Shown here: positions 40,480-44,055 of the stretch, piece after piece
Numbering within the stretch: the first letter of the stretch is position 1
How the letters are laid out: each line of letters begins with the position of its first letter
Assembly: GCA_027459765.1 (NCBI GenBank)
Contig: DAIDHD010000080.1
Span: forward strand, 1 to 44,055
Source: Gammaproteobacteria bacterium
Lineage (GTDB): Bacteria > Pseudomonadota > Gammaproteobacteria > Steroidobacterales > Steroidobacteraceae
Direction of reading: 5' to 3'
DNA: 44,055 nt
The notes under the pieces: model-generated
Databases searched by the model: none
What the model saw: the letters and a program-made list of their open reading frames with translations, nothing else
Told to the model about the DNA's origin: nothing
Program-made: the position numbers and the translations under genes

Positions 40480-41151
40480 ATGAAGTCTCGACCCGTACCT
40501 CGTCTCATCGCCCTGGCCTGCGTGCTGCTCGTGATCGGCGGCGGCTCCGCCGCGTGGTCCCGCCGCCCGCCGGCAACGCCGCCCGGCCAGTTCGACTACT
40601 ACCTCCTGTCGCTGAGCTGGTCGCCGGCGTACTGCGAGGATTCGCCGCGCGCGGCCGAGTGTCGCGGCTACCGGCGCTACGGCTTCATCGTGCACGGACT
40701 GTGGCCGCAGTTCGAACGCGGCTGGCCGGAGCACTGCTCGGACGAGGTCCGGGTGCCGGAGGACGTCGTCCAGGGCATGGTCGATCTGATGCCGGCGCGG
40801 GGTCTCGTGATTCACGAGTGGCAGGCGCACGGTAGCTGCTCCGGGCTCGCCCCGCCCGAGTTCTTCGCCGCCGTGCGGCGCGCGCGCGAGTCGGTGGTCA
40901 TTCCACGTCCGCTGGTCGGACCCACCGAGGCCGTGCAGAAGCCGCCCGCGGCGGTGGTGCGCGCGTTCCTCGACGCGAATCCGCGGCTCACGGGCGACGA
41001 GATCGTGGTCACCTGCTCCCGTCAGGGACTGCCGCGCCTGCGCGAGGTCCACGTCTGTCTGAATCGGGATCTGGCGCCCCGCTCTTGCTCGGCACAGGCG
41101 CTGCGCGCCGCCTGCCGCGCGCCGCTGCTGCTGATTCCGCCGCTGCGCTAG
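40480..41151 (+). CDS. rna: Ribonuclease T2 family protein
   Basis: A 223-residue secreted or membrane-tethered RNase. Both catalytic blocks are intact: [13 protein letters not shown] (H72) and [15 protein letters not shown] (H112, E113, H117). RNase T2 cleaves RNA non-specifically through 2',3'-cyclic phosphates in the periplasm (E. coli RNase I). An N-terminal hydrophobic segment ([18 protein letters not shown]) is a signal peptide. ATG 40480 is preferred over GTG 40441 because AGGAG lies 6 bases before it and the longer form puts a basic stretch before the signal. Confidence 0.93.
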   Translation: MKSRPVPRLIALACVLLVIGGGSAAWSRRPPATPPGQFDYYLLSLSWSPAYCEDSPRAAECRGYRRYGFIVHGLWPQFERGWPEHCSDEVRVPEDVVQGMVDLMPARGLVIHEWQAHGSCSGLAPPEFFAAVRRARESVVIPRPLVGPTEAVQKPPAAVVRAFLDANPRLTGDEIVVTCSRQGLPRLREVHVCLNRDLAPRSCSAQALRAACRAPLLLIPPLR

Positions 41152-41237
41152 GCCGTCCGCCCCAGCGGGCCAGGCGCGTATACTGGCGGGCATCGATGCC
41201 TCGCCGACGAGGCGCCCGTGCCGAGGTCACATCACCC

Positions 41238-41702
41238 ATGGATCGCCCACCGCTGCCGCCCTTCACCGCCGAAACCGCCGCACAGAAGGTGCGCATGGCG
41301 GAAGACGCCTGGAACGGCCGCGATCCGGAGCGGGTGGCGCTGGCCTACACCGAGGACAGCCGCTGGCGCAATCGCGCCGAATTCCTGCACGGCCGCGACG
41401 CCATCCGCGCCTTCCTCGCGCGCAAGTGGTCGCGCGAACTCGACTACCGGCTCATCAAGGAACTGTGGGCATTCACGGGCAACCGCATCGCGGTGCGCTT
41501 CGCCTACGAGTGGCACGATGACAGCGGGCACTGGTTCCGCAGCTACGGCAACGAGAACTGGGAGTTCGATGAGCACGGTCTGATGCGCGTTCGCTTCGCC
41601 AGCATCAATGACCTGCCGATCGCCGCGGCCGACCGCAAGTACCACTGGCCGCTGGGGCGCCGGCCCGACGACCACCCTTCCTTGAGCGCGCTCGGGCTGT
41701 AG
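41238..41702 (+). CDS. DUF1348/SnoaL-like (NTF2-fold) protein
   Basis: A 154-residue NTF2-like protein. The stretches [39 protein letters not shown] and [15 protein letters not shown] are typical of DUF1348, a cone-shaped fold that binds small molecules; no enzyme activity is established. ATG 41238; a TATACT hexamer at 41179-41184 may be the -10 box. The metal exporter gene starts 13 bases after its stop. Confidence 0.9.
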   Translation: MDRPPLPPFTAETAAQKVRMAEDAWNGRDPERVALAYTEDSRWRNRAEFLHGRDAIRAFLARKWSRELDYRLIKELWAFTGNRIAVRFAYEWHDDSGHWFRSYGNENWEFDEHGLMRVRFASINDLPIAAADRKYHWPLGRRPDDHPSLSALGL

Positions 41703-41715
41703 GAACGTCACGCGC

Positions 41716-42804
41716 ATGGCCACGAAGGATCGACCGCACGGGCACGGCCCGGAGGACCACGACCACGGCCGGCACGCGCACGCCGATGCGCGGGGTCACG
41801 ACCACGACCATGATCATGACCACCACGCGCACGGCCACGATCACGATCACGACCACCACGATCACGGCCACGACCACCACGACCACGATCACGGCCACGA
41901 CCACCACGCGCACGGCCACGGCCACGCGCACGTCATCGGCGAGCGCGGCGTGGACGCGCGCATGGGCATCGCCGTGGTGCTCAACGTGGCATTCGTCGTC
42001 ATCGAGTCGGTGTACGGATTCGCCGCCAACTCGGTGGCGCTGATCGCCGATGCCGGCCACAACCTCGGCGACGTCGCCGGACTGCTCGGCGCCTGGGCGG
42101 CGATGGTGCTGATGCGCCGGCCGCCCGGCGGTAAGTTCACCTACGGTCTCGGGCGCTCGTCCGTGCTCGCGGCGATGTCGAATGCCGTGCTGCTCCTGGT
42201 GGCGTGCGGCGCCATCGCCTGGGAGGCGATCGGTCGCCTGACAGCGGCACCCGCGGTCGCGGGCAGTACGGTCATGGTGGTCGCGGCCATCGGCATCGTG
42301 CTCAACGGCACGAGCGCGGTGCTGCTGCACGCCGGCCACCACGATGATCTCAACCGGCGCAGCGCGTTCCTTCACATGCTCGGCGATGCCGCGGTGTCGG
42401 CGGGTGTGCTGATCACCGGCGGCATCATCATGGTCACCGGCTGGCACTGGCTCGATCCGGTGGTGAGCCTGGTGATCGTGGCGGTGATCCTGGTCAGCAC
42501 CTGGGCGCTGCTGCGCGACTCGGTCTATCTGTCGCTCGACGCCGTGCCCGCCGGCGTGAATTCAGCGGCGGTCCAGGATTTCCTCGCCACGCAGCGCGGC
42601 GTGACCGACGTGCACGACCTGCACATCTGGGCGCTGAGCACCACCAGCGTCGCGCTCACGGCGCACCTCGTGGTGCCGGACAGGGCGCTCGCGGAATCCA
42701 CGCTGCTCGGGTCGCTCACCGCCAACCTCAAGCGGCGCTTCCGGATCGATCACGCCACCCTGCAGATCGAACGCGACCGCTGCGACCATGGCTGTGTGTC
42801 CTGA
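41716..42804 (+). CDS. CDF-family metal efflux protein with histidine-rich N-terminus
   Basis: A 362-residue cation diffusion facilitator. Six membrane helices with the zinc-site motifs in helix 2 (IADAGHNLGD) and helix 5 (FLHMLGDAAVSAG), then a C-terminal cytosolic domain (VHDLHIWALSTTSVALTAHL), as in CzcD/ZitB (Zn2+/H+ antiport). About 31 of the first 73 residues are His, mostly in Asp-His/Gly-His runs; such tails bind zinc and may sense or deliver it. The coding DNA (about 41756-41931) is strongly repetitive (CACGACCACGATCAC-like units) and prone to slippage. Follows the DUF1348 gene closely. Confidence 0.93.
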   Translation: MATKDRPHGHGPEDHDHGRHAHADARGHDHDHDHDHHAHGHDHDHDHHDHGHDHHDHDHGHDHHAHGHGHAHVIGERGVDARMGIAVVLNVAFVVIESVYGFAANSVALIADAGHNLGDVAGLLGAWAAMVLMRRPPGGKFTYGLGRSSVLAAMSNAVLLLVACGAIAWEAIGRLTAAPAVAGSTVMVVAAIGIVLNGTSAVLLHAGHHDDLNRRSAFLHMLGDAAVSAGVLITGGIIMVTGWHWLDPVVSLVIVAVILVSTWALLRDSVYLSLDAVPAGVNSAAVQDFLATQRGVTDVHDLHIWALSTTSVALTAHLVVPDRALAESTLLGSLTANLKRRFRIDHATLQIERDRCDHGCVS

Positions 42805-42903
42805 GGATCGCGGGTAACGTCGCACTCGCCCACACCGGTCGGCCGCACGTTCTCGATCTTCAACGCCGCTGAAAAATTGCGGCCGAGGTTGTTGCCGTCT
42901 AGG

Positions 42904-42919
42904 CTGTATATTCGTACAG
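42904..42919 (+). promoter_or_regulatory. LexA (SOS) box
   Basis: CTGTATATTCGTACAG matches the CTGT-N8-ACAG consensus of gamma/betaproteobacterial LexA. It ends 8 bases before the ATG of the radical SAM gene and contains a TATATT -10-like hexamer (42907-42912), so LexA would block the promoter directly. Confidence 0.88.
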
Positions 42920-42926
42920 TATCCCC

Positions 42927-44003
42927 ATGATCGACCGTCGCCCCGCTCCCATCAAAGGCCGCGGCACGCCCGAGAACCCGGAAGGGCGCTTCGAGTCGCG
43001 GCGCGTGCAGGCCGTGGATGACGGCTGGTGGCGCGAGGAGGAGATTCGCGCGCCGGCGACCACGGTCCGGGCAGAAATCGCGCGCCGGGTCATCACCCGC
43101 AACGACTCGCCGGACCTGTACTTCAAACAGAGCATCAATCCGTATCGCGGCTGCGAACACGGCTGTGTCTACTGCTATGCCCGCCCGAACCACGCGTACG
43201 TGAACCTCTCGCCGGGGCTGGATTTCGAGACCCAGCTCTTCTTCAAGCCGAATGCCGCCGAGCGCCTGCGGGCCGAGCTCTCGCGCCGCGGCTACCTTCC
43301 CGAACTCATCCAGCTCGGCGCGAGCACCGATCCGTACCAGCCCATCGAGCGTGAGCTCTGCGTCACGCGCAGCATTCTCGAGGTGCTGCTCGAATTCCGG
43401 CACCCGGTATCGATCGTCACCAAGGGGCACCTCGTGCTGCGCGACCGCGATTTGCTCGGCGAACTCGCGCGCGAGCGCCTGTGCCGCGTGATGGTGAGCA
43501 TCACCACGCTCGACGATGCGTTGAAGCGTGGCCTGGAGCCGCGCACGCCGTCGCCGGCGGCGCGGCTGAAGACCATCGAGGGACTGGCGCAGGCCGGTGT
43601 TCCCGTGGGCGTGCTCGCCGCGCCGATGATCCCCGCGCTCAACGACCATGAACTCGAGCGCATCCTCGAGGCCGCGGCCAACGCCGGCGCCGACATGGCG
43701 AGCTATGTGGTGCTGCGGCTGCCGTACGAGGTGAAAGGCCTGTTCGAGTCCTGGTTGCGCACGCACGTGCCGCTACGGGCCGAACACGTGCTGTCGCGCG
43801 TGCGTGCCCTGCGCGGCGGAGCCCTCAATGACTCCACCTTCGGCGCCCGCTTCGAGGGCGAGGGCGTGGAGGCTCGACTGCTCGCGCGGCGTTTCGAGGT
43901 CGCGTGCCGGCGCTATGGGCTCGGACAGCGCGCCTCGGAGTCGCTCAACGTGGCCGCCTTCCGCGTGCCACCCGCGGGCGGGCAAATGACGCTGCCGATG
44001 TGA
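42927..44003 (+). CDS. PA0069-family radical SAM protein
   Basis: A 358-residue radical SAM protein. The [4Fe-4S] ligands C76-E-H-G-C80-V-Y-C83 (RGCEHGCVYCYARP) match the SplB-like CX3CX2C pattern; QLGASTDPYQPIE and a later GVLAAPMIPALNDHE are hallmarks of this family, related to spore photoproduct lyase. By analogy it may repair a DNA lesion with a SAM radical; the substrate is unknown. The LexA box just upstream supports a DNA damage role. The first ~55 residues form an Arg-rich family extension. Full length. Confidence 0.92.
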   Translation: MIDRRPAPIKGRGTPENPEGRFESRRVQAVDDGWWREEEIRAPATTVRAEIARRVITRNDSPDLYFKQSINPYRGCEHGCVYCYARPNHAYVNLSPGLDFETQLFFKPNAAERLRAELSRRGYLPELIQLGASTDPYQPIERELCVTRSILEVLLEFRHPVSIVTKGHLVLRDRDLLGELARERLCRVMVSITTLDDALKRGLEPRTPSPAARLKTIEGLAQAGVPVGVLAAPMIPALNDHELERILEAAANAGADMASYVVLRLPYEVKGLFESWLRTHVPLRAEHVLSRVRALRGGALNDSTFGARFEGEGVEARLLARRFEVACRRYGLGQRASESLNVAAFRVPPAGGQMTLPM

Positions 44004-44012
44004 CGTGCGCTC

Positions 44013-44035
44013 CGGCCGGTGTCCCTGACCGGCCG
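44013..44035. terminator. Hairpin after the radical SAM gene
   Basis: CGGCCGGT-GTCCCTG-ACCGGCCG: an 8-bp stem and 7-base loop, 10 bases past the stop. No T-run follows before the window ends, so termination is only plausible. Confidence 0.45.
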
Positions 44036-44055
44036 CCTCGCGCTCACGGCGCCTT

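Noticed and set aside
41756..41931. CRISPR-like or satellite repeat
   Set aside because: The repetition is explained by codons for His/Asp/Gly in the CDF N-terminus; there are no spacers.

Overview
The window is dense, GC-rich bacterial chromosome with coding on both strands, short gaps and many 1-4 base stop/start overlaps. The gene set points to a Pseudomonadota genome, gamma- or betaproteobacterial; I cannot settle which. The pointers are a fused CysG siroheme synthase beside CysB, RluF, an E. coli-type GshA, NnrU, P-II with Tyr51, a cytochrome b561/YceI pair and a canonical CTGT-N8-ACAG LexA box. I see no transposase, integrase, phage gene, CRISPR array, tRNA or rRNA.

Layout. 1-231 is the start of a formate dehydrogenase gamma subunit (minus). 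419-2672 holds an HNH endonuclease overlapping a FEN/Pol I-type 5'-3' exonuclease, then nnrU. 2686-9476 is a five-gene minus-strand operon in which every junction overlaps: a trimethylamine dehydrogenase-like flavo/iron-sulfur protein, a Rieske oxygenase, a BetI-like TetR regulator, a second Rieske oxygenase and a phytoene-desaturase-fold FAD enzyme. It looks like a catabolic route for a methylated amine or similar small molecule, and its first enzyme has lost the residues that define trimethylamine dehydrogenase. 9608-11387 is ald with a divergent Lrp/AsnC regulator. 11427-16782 holds cytochrome b561/YceI, a YceI-like lipoprotein, an aldehyde dehydrogenase with a VOC protein, a secreted SRPBCC protein and a RidA-like lipoprotein. 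16910-21092 holds gshA and a convergent ferredoxin reductase/ferredoxin/isoaspartyl-peptidase operon. 21252-24280 is P-II, a D15-like outer-membrane protein and two small membrane proteins.

24316-28530 is a DUF2252 protein and both acetolactate synthase subunits, placed divergently instead of in one operon, then a glyoxalase I. 28531-28955 has no gene but carries a CRP-like site, a sigma70-like promoter, hairpins and an intrinsic terminator, which is a good small-RNA candidate. 28956-31466 is divergent cysG/cysB. 31566-34881 holds small poorly characterised genes, two of them apparent pseudoenzymes (a CheD-like protein without its cysteine and an alpha/beta hydrolase without its serine), plus rluF. 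34884-37091 is a DsbD/ScsB-like thiol reductase. 37203-41151 is ilvA, two alpha/beta hydrolases and an RNase T2. 41238-44003 is a DUF1348 protein, a histidine-rich CDF metal exporter and an SOS-boxed radical SAM protein.

How the genes connect. The Rieske operon encodes no electron-transfer partner; the ferredoxin/reductase pair at 19504-21092 is a plausible one. IlvA and IlvB/IlvN supply branched-chain amino acid synthesis. CysB probably controls siroheme synthesis. The most promising leads are the overlapping catabolic operon, the orphan promoter-to-terminator unit near 28.7 kb, the HNH-exonuclease pair, and the short tandem repeats at 18.5 and 26.2 kb.
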